Source of the DNA: Silurus meridionalis
Taxonomy: Eukaryota > Chordata > Actinopteri > Siluriformes > Siluridae
Assembly (NCBI RefSeq): GCF_014805685.1
Contig: NC_060892.1
Span: forward strand, 21,122,663 to 21,186,662
Direction of reading: 5' to 3'
Length of the DNA stretch: 64,000 nucleotides
Each line of letters begins with the position of its first letter. Positions within the stretch are counted from its first letter, which is position 1. Positions 1 to 9,394 of this stretch are shown in pieces. The notes beneath the pieces are model-generated. The model saw nothing but the letters and a program-made list of their open reading frames with translations, did no database searches and was not told where the DNA came from. A program made the translations under genes and the position numbers.

Positions 1-56
1 AATTTTTGGAGAGAAAAAAAAAAACAATGTTGGTTTAAAAAATAAAAATAAAAAGA

Positions 57-137
<81 letters not shown>

Positions 138-1171
138 CTTACTAATTACAAAACTAATTACAAAACAACTTACTAAATACAAAACAATGAACTAATGTGT
201 TCAACTTTTATATTTGTATTATTTTTATTCAGTGGAAGACTCTAGAATCATATTTTACACCACCATATATCCAAAAATAAAGCATTTTTAATAAAATAAA
301 TAAATAAACCCGCTGACCGAATAGTAACAACTTAATGTACTTGTTCAATAACTTCAAATTATTTACAGATAAAGCAAATGAATCATTCGAAACCATAAAA
401 TGAAGCACACTGCGTAAGACAATCAGAAGTTCTGTGTATTTTCTCAAACTATAAAGATATGGGTCCCAAAAAACAATCTGTCAGAGCGTTACATGAACCT
501 CAAACACTATTACTGCACTTGGATTAAAAAAAATAATAATAATAATAATAATAAAATAAGAGTTGAGCTTTAAGGATGGTGTGAATTACACCCCCGAGTC
601 ATTTCTCCCAGCTCAAGGTACGCAGTGCTGTTTAATCTCAGTCAGAAGTGTAAGTGTAGGAAAAAAACAGGAAAATGAACAAAGCTCTGTGGATTAAGAA
701 TGATGGATGTGATAGACAGGATACTTGTAGAATAATTGGAGTTTTAATCAATTCCCTAATTGTCAAAAGCCGGAATTTGCTGTCATATGCCAAGTCAGTC
801 ACCTTTTAATAAGGGGCATATAACAAAAATGGTGATTATGGATCCTTGAGGACTGGGATTGAGTTTCAGTGGGACGGAGACAGAGGGTGCCACCAAAGTC
901 TCAATACAAACAGGGGAAATAAACTCTTTAGGCCTTTAATTTAAATATGTAACATACTTTAATCTCGTGATTGATCGGAAATCTGTCACAGGATTGCGAT
1001 GGACGTGATACATGGAATTTGTGCCATGCTTAAGAATTTTAGAAAAAGGCTGAAAGGGTGGAAGTGGACTGAAGGAATAGTGAATGATCTACTAACAGAG
1101 TAACGTACTATGTGGTTCTGGGAAACGTAGTCCCGTTTCTATAGAGGTTTTTCAGGACACCCTGAAGCCTG
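1..1171. other. Non-coding flank downstream of cmtr2
   Basis: No convincing coding segment on either strand. The stretch is AT-rich, has a long AT microsatellite near its left end and a short AAT run near 535-555. The part next to 1172 is probably the 3' untranslated region of the minus-strand cmtr2 gene. A minus-strand ATTAAA lies near 806-812, but I cannot assign the real polyadenylation site. Confidence 0.5.
59..133. repeat. (AT)n microsatellite
   Basis: About 37 uninterrupted AT dinucleotides. Confidence 0.98.
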
Positions 1172-3391
1172 TTATTTTTTCTTCTGCAATGCTAGAAGTA
1201 AATGGAGCTGCTGCCTCAAAACAGTGTTATTGAGACTGGACAGAAATTGAGGCAGTGAACCTCTGGTTAGTTCTGCCATCGGAGCAAATTGTAGAATCTG
1301 CCTGCCTGGCTCTAGTGTTCTCATTTGGTCCAGGACCTCCTGGAGGACGGTGTTGATCTGAGGTACTGAGGTGAATCCCACACACAACAGCACAACAGGT
1401 GGACCGCCAACAAGGCAATGGAAAGTGATAGACTGGAAGCAGAGGTGGAGTGCGAGGACTAGAGATGCAGTGAAACGGGTCAAAGCTGTGCTCAATGGAA
1501 CCACCAGGGATGATCCCTCAGCGAGTCGACACAGAGCTGAAAACACACTGCTGAGCAGTTCGCGTTGATGAAGTGGGTCTCCATCATGCAAAGCAGAAAC
1601 GCACAGTTCTGGGTAGGAAGGGCCTGGACAGAACTGCAGCTTATTTTCTGGAAGGTTGATATCCTGCCATGATGAATTTCCAACCATCACCATGCAAGAA
1701 GAGACAAGTGGATACGAGCAGAGTTTATTTAATGTGAATGCAGGAGATGAGGTCCTGGTGAAGCAAGATCTGCAAGCTGGTGTGGCCAGTGGTTCTTCCT
1801 TCATGACCAGTGTGAACTCTTCTAAAGCTTCATTAAGCAGGTCCAATATTTCCGATTCACAGAATGCAGAGCTGCGTACTTTTTGCAGTGTCGCTCCTAC
1901 AAGACCAAACCATGCGTTTAAGTCACACTCAGGCACAGGACCAGTGAGTGCAAAATCATATCCTTCCTCAGCATGAAAATGTTCCTTTATTAATGCTTGG
2001 TAAGGTCCATGTGCAAGACGCTGCTTCCACTCCTTACACTGCATCTCCTTGCGCTGGTTAAAAGATCCCATTGGTTTCCTCTGACACGGCTTCCCCCAAG
2101 CCATCGATCCCCCTCTGCACACCCAGCGTCTGCGTGATAAAGGCTGTACCTGAAAGCGCTGCACGTAGAACTGCGCCGCACATGCTCTGACCTGATCTAG
2201 ATGCCTGCGTTGCTCAGCAGTCATACTGGTAAAGAGGTGCAGGTTCTCCTGGATGGTGCTGATCTGTAGCCCCTGGAAAAACGTGCAGATTTCTTCATGC
2301 TGCTTGAGGAAAGAGTTGGAAATGCAGCTTTTTGGAAACAGCGCTGCTGTGGAAAGCATATCTGGACCGTAGTTACGGATTAGCTTTGAGAGCAGCGGCC
2401 GGACAATGTCTTTAGATTTAAAGCTCAAACACACAATGTAGACTTCAGAATTCCCGGCTTTACTGGTTGCAGGTTTGAAAACGTGAACCAAGCGAAAGCA
2501 GCACACGAGGAGGTAAAGCAGGCAAATGGACGAATGCTCAAAAAGTGTGAACATCTTCAGGACAAACGAGCCTCCTGGGGCAAGCAAGAGTAAAGCGCAC
2601 ACAGTTTCACAGTACTGCAGGGGAGCTACTAAATTCTCCTGCTCTCCAGGATCACCCTGGCAGTCAAAGCTTCCGTCTGCTGTGACCAAATCCACACTGC
2701 GCATGTTACTAACAAATATTTGCAGCTCCAGCATATGCTTCTGAAGCATGATGTCGCCGGTGTTGTCCGAACCAAAAAACCACCAAGGAAGAGTATGAGC
2801 AATGAGTCTGTCGTCTGCAATCGTGCAGCTCCGTGCATTAGCTTCGTGATACGGATTCAGCGTGTTAGCAGCCCAGGTCCAGTCACAGTGCAGCCTGCTG
2901 GTCTGGAGGAAATGGTTAAGTGCGGAAATAAATGCTCCAGGAGCTTCGCACAAATGAACCGAGTTCAATTCACAGTTCTGCAGTGCAGTGTCCGGTAGGA
3001 GTTTGAAGGTTCCTTGGATCTCATAGAATTTGGCCCAGGCCTGGGTGCAAAGTTCAGCATTGGCAGTCTCACGGAGGTGGGATGTAACGATGCCCGCTCG
3101 GTTGGTGGAGCAAGTGTGTTGGTGCCACACCGGCAAATCTTTGTCACTGAGCTGATTTTTCACCTCGTTCAGGGAGTCTTTCAGAGCCTGCAGAGGTGGA
3201 TGACTCCATGGTCGGTCGCAGAGCACCACGCTGGGGTCTGGTAAACACCATTCAGTACCAGGTGGAGCGCTGTACTGCCTCACTTTACTAAAAAGCTGCT
3301 TTACCTCCTCCAGAATCACCCCATCAAAAGACTCAAGAGCATCTGGCATTTCTGTAAACACTCTTTTTTTTGTGCCACGTCCCCTGCTCAT
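1172..3391 (-). CDS. cmtr2: Cap-specific mRNA (nucleoside-2'-O-)-methyltransferase 2
   Basis: A 739-codon open frame in a single exon, close to the usual vertebrate length of about 770. The enzyme adds the 2'-O-methyl group to the second transcribed nucleotide of capped mRNA (cap1 to cap2), using S-adenosylmethionine. Seen here: a basic N-terminus starting MSRGRG; a SAM-binding CEAPGAF motif at residues 148-154 in a Rossmann-type fold; and the catalytic set of the RrmJ/FtsJ class, with Lys121 (AWAKF), Asp239 (TADG), Lys279 (FVLKM) and Glu285. The C-terminal half is the degenerate second methyltransferase-like domain seen in CMTR2 proteins. The start at 3391 follows a 3' splice site only nine bases upstream (boundary 3400/3401), so the 5' UTR is split and the coding part is not. 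The frame is intact. The divergent neighbour is the HELZ2-like gene. Confidence 0.95.
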   Translation of the reverse strand: MSRGRGTKKRVFTEMPDALESFDGVILEEVKQLFSKVRQYSAPPGTEWCLPDPSVVLCDRPWSHPPLQALKDSLNEVKNQLSDKDLPVWHQHTCSTNRAGIVTSHLRETANAELCTQAWAKFYEIQGTFKLLPDTALQNCELNSVHLCEAPGAFISALNHFLQTSRLHCDWTWAANTLNPYHEANARSCTIADDRLIAHTLPWWFFGSDNTGDIMLQKHMLELQIFVSNMRSVDLVTADGSFDCQGDPGEQENLVAPLQYCETVCALLLLAPGGSFVLKMFTLFEHSSICLLYLLVCCFRLVHVFKPATSKAGNSEVYIVCLSFKSKDIVRPLLSKLIRNYGPDMLSTAALFPKSCISNSFLKQHEEICTFFQGLQISTIQENLHLFTSMTAEQRRHLDQVRACAAQFYVQRFQVQPLSRRRWVCRGGSMAWGKPCQRKPMGSFNQRKEMQCKEWKQRLAHGPYQALIKEHFHAEEGYDFALTGPVPECDLNAWFGLVGATLQKVRSSAFCESEILDLLNEALEEFTLVMKEEPLATPACRSCFTRTSSPAFTLNKLCSYPLVSSCMVMVGNSSWQDINLPENKLQFCPGPSYPELCVSALHDGDPLHQRELLSSVFSALCRLAEGSSLVVPLSTALTRFTASLVLALHLCFQSITFHCLVGGPPVVLLCVGFTSVPQINTVLQEVLDQMRTLEPGRQILQFAPMAELTRGSLPQFLSSLNNTVLRQQLHLLLALQKKK

Positions 3392-3640
3392 CCTCTAAAC
3401 CTACAGGGAAAAGAAAAAAAAAGAAAAAAGGAAACACTTGGTCAGAAAGCAACCACACCTATCTGAATCAATCCACCTCTCAATACCGTCATTATGGCAC
3501 CACGACTACAGAAACACAGTATAACAGAGTGCTGCATCTCAGACAGGTATACTGCACAGCAAGAATGCGAGCTCCGACTAGTGCACTCTCCGATCGTCCA
3601 ATCAAAAGGCGGAAAAAAGCTGACGTTATTGTATGCCTGC
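3392..3640 (-). promoter_or_regulatory. cmtr2: cmtr2 5' UTR intron acceptor and probable promoter
   Basis: On the minus strand a strong pyrimidine tract (about 3401-3440) ends in CCCTGTAG at 3401, just before the start codon, which marks a 5' UTR intron. Further upstream for the gene, at 3598-3602, is a CCAAT box, and TGACGTTA (CRE-like) lies near 3620. This segment is relatively GC-rich for the window. The promoter call rests on these elements and on position only. Confidence 0.5.
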
Positions 3641-3815
3641 TAGACGGCACCAGTTTCGCCACCTCGAAAGCAACACTTTTATTCTTGAGTGCTGTAAGCC
3701 ACAGGAAAACACACTGTTGATTCCGAAGGCCTCAAGACAGATCTCACTGAACCTGGAAACACGTGATGGCCATAACAGCAACTGTGACATAAACACACAC
3801 ATAAACACATAAACA

Positions 3816-3819
<4 letters not shown>

Positions 3820-3849
<30 letters not shown>
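3820..3849. repeat. (CA)n microsatellite
   Basis: Run of CA dinucleotides in the intergenic region right of cmtr2. Confidence 0.95.
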
Positions 3850-3850
<1 letters not shown>

Positions 3851-4799
3851 CTGGAAGCAGTGTAAAAGAGATAAACGCTAAAACATGAAGAGAATAGACG
3901 ATTGGGAAGAATTAAATGCATATTCATGTACAAGAAATGTATATTTAAATGAAAGTCATTGATTCTGATGGAGTTCCTGGTCCTAATAAATCCCCTGAGC
4001 TGAACGAATGCTGCATAATTCACTGCAAAGTTTTCCTGACACTTCATATTTATGTCTGGTGACATAAACAAAAGCTCAACTATTTCTTATACTATTTATT
4101 TAATGCACTATTGGCACTTTTATAGCATATACTATATATTTAAAGTTTATATATATTAAGTAACACAAGTTACTGCGTCATCGAGTTTATATAAAATAAC
4201 TCAGCAACAGTAAAGACATGAAAAACAAACCTACAAAATTATATTCTTTTTTTCCCATCAGGGCAAATTACAACAATTTATAAATGTTACCAAAATTGAA
4301 TTTAACTTGTTTTTAGGGTGAAAAATAAACTAAACTAAAATGTCCGCTAGATAACTAGCCATGAGCCCGCTGTATGAAGCGCTAAGTCCGGTGTAGCGCA
4401 TCAGGAAAGACCGGGGTCGTGTTCCGGGCCTGCAACCGAGTAGCAGCTACCGAGTAGCAGGCTCTGTCTTTCCAGCAGGCGTTTTTTTTTTTTTTTTTTA
4501 AACGTACCATTTAAAACAAACTATTGCAAAGTCAAACAATAATCAATTATCCTGAAAGTTTAGGATATTAAATATTTACACATTGCTTACCTTCGATAAC
4601 GTTAACCATGAACCCTTTTTAAAACCTACGCCGGCATAGTGTTGGGACTGAAAGCAAGGTTGCCAAATATTTCTAACCAATCCCCCAAAAATGCACATTA
4701 ATTATCGAATGAATGAATGAATGAATGAATGAGATTTTGCAATATAGATGCAGATATTTGTGCTCTTTACTCCATCTTAGTTTACTTAATCTTTATTAG

Positions 4800-5265
4800 T
4801 TTTAAATATTTCCTACTTCTAGTCCGCCCAATTCATCCTGACACCCTTCTAGATAGAGTTCTCTTCAGTACGAAAGACCACTCATTCTGTGCAGCTGAGG
4901 ATGATTCCACATGAACAGCCTGAAGATCCATAAAGTTCCCCTATCGATTCTGGTTCTTCTCAAGGTTCTGTCCGCATACGTCTCAGGAAGTGGTAGGTCA
5001 GTGGTTAAAACATTGGACTTCTAATTAGAAGGTTGTAAGTTCAAATCCCAACCAAACTGCCACTACTGGGCCCCTGAGCAAGGCCCTTAAACCTTAACTG
5101 CTCAGTTGTATAAGTAAGATAAGGGTGTCTGTCAAATGCTGCAAATGTCATAAGAGATAAACTTATACATTCCAACTTTATAACCTCTTTATTTCTGTAA
5201 AGCTGCTTTGGGACAATGTGTATCAAGAAAGGCGGTATACAAATAAAACTGAATTGAACTTCTGC
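4800..5265 (+). mobile_element. L2-like LINE 3' tail fragment, split by a SINE
   Basis: The stretch matches the 3' untranslated tails at 43830-44342 and 54170-54470 in the same window: the phrases GTTCTCTTC, CTGTGCAGCTG and GGTTCTTCTCAAGG, and the end AAAGCTGCTTTGGGACAATG followed by a TACAAATAAAACTGAATTGAA tail. Such (TTGAA)-type tails are typical of teleost L2-like elements. A tRNA-derived SINE interrupts it. Confidence 0.7.
4990..5147 (+). mobile_element. tRNA-derived SINE
   Basis: The head resembles a tRNA with a box A (GGTCAGTGGTTAAAAC) and a box B (GTTCAAATCCC). The body follows teleost SINEs (TGGGCCCCTGAGCAAGGCCC, then AACTGCTCAGTTGTATAA and AAGGGTGTCTGTCAAATG). It is inserted in the L2-like tail around it. 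Confidence 0.8.
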
Positions 5266-6038
5266 AGTCATTAGTGTAACATACACTCAGTGTCACCAAC
5301 AGATACACCTGTACATCCAGGTAATTATCCCATCAGTGATTATCACCACACAAATGCTAGCTCAGATTTACTTTTTTGACTGGTGTTCCATAAGAGCTGA
5401 TATTCAGCATAACAGTGGTGTAATAATAGTTTACTATGTTCTATTCAATAGCAATAGATCATTGCACCGAAACTTAATATAATATTATAGCATGCAATGC
5501 AATTATTTATGCTGTAAAGTATTTAATCCTACTCTGTCCAAAACGTCACAGTCGTGCTTTTTTACTGAATATGAGCACAGCCTTAATTTCGTAAAACCTA
5601 CAACCGGTTCAAAACCTGGCCATCCTGATTGTGTCTTGCTTGCATATGACATCTGAGTATGAAAAAATGACATTGTGACTTTGAATGCAGAATCCTCTCT
5701 GAATAATCCAACAATAATTTTAGAATTAATTAAAGTTAAGGGTTTCAAAGCCATTATATGTACAATATCTATACATACAAGCTTGAGTGCTAAGTCTATC
5801 TGGAGTGAATATTAAACATTTTTTGTATAAAATGAAACTGTAAAGTTTTTTCCTGAAATTATTAGTATACTGGGGGAACAATGAGAACAGAGAAAGTGAA
5901 AGCTAAAGGGAAATGCAGTAAAATAAAACTAAATGTAATGGAGACAAGTGAAATATCTGGGTACGGTATGAATTACATCATTAGAATGAGATGTTTGACT
6001 GGTAAATAATACAGATTTAGGTAATTCCTGTGTTTGTG

Positions 6039-6041
<3 letters not shown>

Positions 6042-6082
<41 letters not shown>
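6042..6082. repeat. (CA)n microsatellite
   Basis: Uninterrupted run of about 20 CA units. Confidence 0.97.
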
Positions 6083-6085
<3 letters not shown>

Positions 6086-6589
6086 TCCTTGATGTATAGC
6101 TAAATGTAGGGAGGCATTAGAGACAGAAATGTGAAAGTGCTTGAAACCAACATGAACACATTTATATTAAAATTTGTAAAGTTTTTTTTTAGATTACTGA
6201 GATTAGAAGATCGAGAGGCTTGTATGCAGCCTAAACTGGAAATGCTGCGTATAAGAGAATAATGTGTGGAAGGATGTAAAACACTTTTCCCACCACTTTT
6301 TAGAAAAAAAATTTGAGCACTAATTCTAAAAATGAGCAATTAAGTAATAAGTACATTTTAATGTTACAGTTTCAGGCAGAGAGAAAGCTAAAAATGTTCA
6401 ATCAGCTTACTAAAGTGCCTAAACCTATAGACTAAACTGAAGATGGATTTCTCCAGCTTCACGTGTCTTAGAGGAAGCACGTACCTCTTCTGACCTCCCT
6501 TTTTGTAGCTGTGATGTAATAGAAGAGAGCAGACTGGGGGGTGGCTGATGATATGGAGAAACTGGAAGTTACTATCTATGTGCTACTTT

Positions 6590-7130
6590 GTCCTTCCTAA
6601 AAATGCCACATTGTCCGGGGCATGTTTTTAAGGTGTGGCCATGAAAATTAAGCGGTAGGCAGGGATCCGGTCTAATGACAGACACTTTATAATTACATAT
6701 ATTCATTTGACTAAAGTTACAAATAGAAAGGTGTGGAGCACAATAGAATGCACAAATAGAAAGGTGTGTAGCACTGTTAGCTCATTTAACCACTCTATGT
6801 TTCGACTGGATTCTGTATCATTTGTATAAAAGCATTTAATGAAAACGCAAAACCTCATGTTACTACTGCTATTTTTAGACATAAAAAAGTTCAAGTTCTA
6901 AAAAGTACAAATAAGAAACAGATTTGTGTATATTGAAATGATTGTAAATGTAAAAACAAATACCCTCATTTCCGTCAGTGCTCCGTGTGACTAGTTTTTC
7001 TGGCTCTTCCACTTCCTACAGTGTAAAAATAAATCTAATTTCCTTAAAAAAATGATTACATTTTTTTGTGATGACATTAAATACATGAATACACAGTGGT
7101 GTGATACATACAATCCCATTTAACCAAATT
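6590..7130. repeat. Diverged duplicate segment, copy 1
   Basis: Several stretches recur in order at 8170-8510. AAGGTGTGGCCA with GGTCTAATGAC matches AAGGTGTGGCCA with GGTCTTATGAC. TTTTTCTGGCTCTTCCACTTCCTACAGTG is close to the sequence at 8365-8390. The AATACATGAATACACAGTGGTGTGATACATACA region matches 8460-8495. The two copies point to an old local duplication upstream of the HELZ2-like gene. Confidence 0.55.
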
Positions 7131-7145
7131 CAGTGAAGGCAAATA

Positions 7146-8150
7146 TAACCCTAATTCTAAAAAAAAGTCTTATAAACATATTTTACTTCCAATAGTACAT
7201 AGAAAACATATACTATTTTTTAACCGAGAAAATGTATCATTTAAAGAAGAAACGAGGTCATTTTAAATTTGACGACTGCAACACATCTTAAAAAAATTAT
7301 TGACAGGGCAATGATTGTTACTGTGTAGCATTCTCTCTTCTTTTAACAAAGATCTGTATACATCTGGGAAATAAGGAGACCAGTTGCTGTAGTTTTGGGT
7401 GAGGAACGATGTCCAATTTGTGTTAGAAACAGGATTTTTCCTGCTCAACAGTCCTGCGACTTCTTTGTCTTATTTTTTATTTCATGATGGGCCAAAAGTT
7501 TTCAATTGGTAAAAGGCAGGCCACTTCAGCACCCAATCTCTTCTACAACGAAAGCATGCTGTCGTAATAGATGCAGCATAAGATTAGAATTGTCTTGCTG
7601 AAATTTGCAAGGCCTTGCCTTAAAAAGACATTATTTGAATGGAAGCATATGCTGCTCTAAAACTTGTAAATACTGTACCTTTGAGCAATAATGGTTTAAG
7701 CGTTGATGATAGAGCTTTATCCTGCATTCGTGGGTGACACGGTAACTTGTGTTTACAGACAACCGTTTCTGGAGGTGTTCCTAAACCCATGCGATTATAT
7801 AAAATGTAAAATTTCGAAAAAACTTATTCTCATTATAAAGTCATGCTTGTTTTTAATGCAATGGTATCAGAGGGCCTGAAAATCACAAACAGGTGAATCT
7901 TTACCTCTTAGAGATTCTGCCTGTCTAAGATACTATTTGAATACCCAATCATGTCACTGATCTGTTGCCAATTAACCTAATTAGTTGCAAAATGATCCTA
8001 TAATTGACTTTTCCAACCTTTTGATCCCAAAATCAGAAATGTTTTGAGACATTTTGCGACCTTAAAATGGCACATTCAACCCAGTTTAAACATTTGATAT
8101 GTTTTCTATGTTCGATTGTAAATCAAAAATAAAATACATTGTAGTGCATT
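7146..8150 (-). mobile_element. Decayed Tc1-like transposon
   Basis: The left end (AACCCTAATTCTAAAAAAA) resembles the CCCGATTCCAAAAAA termini of the element at 21683-22908. The interior has minus-strand Tc1-like transposase debris (for example TTGCTGAAATTTGCAAGGCC, GGAAGCATATGCTGCTC) and a right portion with CCAATCATGTCACTGATC and AACATTTGATATG. No open frame is left. Confidence 0.6.
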
Positions 8151-8169
8151 GAAAAAAGAAGACCTGCTG

Positions 8170-8530
8170 GCCAGATTCATAGGAACGATTGTCCATGACT
8201 GGTTTTTTAAGGTGTGGCCACTAAACACAATAACTTTCTTTTTCCTATGCAGAGATCAGGTCTTATGACAACTGTAACTATTATGTAGTTCAAATATGAA
8301 ACTTAAAGATGACTAGCCTCCTCTCTCTAATTGCCAATGCATCATTACTCAATGTGACGGGAATTTCTGGCTTTACCACTTCCTGCAGTGTAAAAACACC
8401 TCGTTATCTCTCATTTTCTACAAAAAAAAAGGATGACAAGAATTTCAGTGATTACGGTGAATACATATATACACACAGCAGTGTCACACATACATTCCCA
8501 TTAGAAACCAGTTGCGAGAGTTTAGGGATA
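8170..8530. repeat. Diverged duplicate segment, copy 2
   Basis: Second copy of the segment at 6590-7130. A third, shorter piece lies at 8815-8900 (GAATTTCAGTGATTACAGTG and so on). No coding content. Confidence 0.5.
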
Positions 8531-8760
8531 TGAATGTTTTCTCATTCATGTCAGATACAGGATTCCCACTGCTTATCATTATTGGGTCTTCTTTGCCTTT
8601 TGTTTTGTTTCTTGATGCGCCAATTGGTGAAAGCTCTAGAGTCTAGACTGTTTAGGCAGGCATACTACAGAGGCATAATAAAAAATACAATTCTGGATAG
8701 AAGCATATGTTGCTCTAAAAAAATTATATATACCTTTCAGCATTGATAGTTTCAGATTCA
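8530..8760 (-). mobile_element. Second, truncated Tc1-like relic
   Basis: It matches the relic at 7146-8150: GATACAGGATTCCCACTGC, the CTTCTTTGCCTTTTGTTTTG region, GATGCGCCAATTGGTGAAAG, GGCAGGC, and GAAGCATATGTTGCTCTAAA. It stands in the same position relative to the duplicated flank, so it probably duplicated together with it. Confidence 0.5.
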
Positions 8761-8899
8761 TGATTTCAAATAAAAATATGCTTCCCACAGTGTTATCTCT
8801 CCTTGCCTGAAAAGAATTTCAGTGATTACAGTGAATTCATGAACACACTGCAGTGTGATGTGTGAAATTTGATATTTGTGATATTTCCCATTATAAACC

Positions 8900-9340
8900 A
8901 TTTTCCATTCCAATTTTAAAAGAATATATTTTTTTCAGAACATCTAATATTCTACAGTTGGGAATTGCATAAAGCTTTGTGTAATATTTCACATGAGAGT
9001 TATTTAAGAAAAGATCTGAAATTCCAGATCGTAATTGATCTGCATAATCAGCTGATCGAACATCCTGTCATTATTTCACTGAACCATACATTATTGAAAT
9101 GAAATCAGAAAAAGAAGACTTAGATTAGGTTTTTTTAATTGTCAAAATGAATAATTCAATAAAAAAATAATCGACTCAATAACAATCTACATCTTCATAA
9201 TCGTGATATATGTAGATCTACATTCAGACAGGCCATTCAGGAAATCAAGGTCAGCAGCTGTGTAGTCTACCTTTATGTAAATTTTGTCATAGCTATGAAA
9301 TGAAGTCACCAGTCATGGAAACCTCATGAAGGAGGAGCAT
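8900..9340. other. Intergenic, upstream of the HELZ2-like gene
   Basis: AT-rich DNA with no coding signal. Near 9292-9320 are GAAATGAAG and GGAAACC, imperfect interferon-response-like motifs; the match to the consensus is weak. Confidence 0.35.
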
Positions 9341-9344
9341 TATG

Positions 9345-9394
9345 ATATAAATCTTTTAGCCCAAAGGAGTTGCCCTTTCTTGACAATCAGTAAG
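9345..9394 (+). promoter_or_regulatory. TATA-like box and non-coding first exon of the HELZ2-like gene
   Basis: A TATA-like ATATAAATC lies at 9345-9353. About 40 bases later a strong 5' splice site (TAAG|GTGAGT) marks the end of an exon at 9394. It can pair with the acceptor at 10033 (TATATTCAG), 23 bases before the first ATG at 10057. That gives the gene its own promoter and a short non-coding exon. Transcription start is inferred. Confidence 0.5.

Noticed and set aside
4990..5147. A tRNA gene
   Set aside because: Box A and box B are present but the cloverleaf is incomplete and the body is that of a SINE. The same holds for 25740-25998.
9290..9320. A true interferon-stimulated response element at the HELZ2-like promoter
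   Set aside because: Only GAAATGAAG and GGAAACC are seen; the spacing and bases do not match the full consensus.
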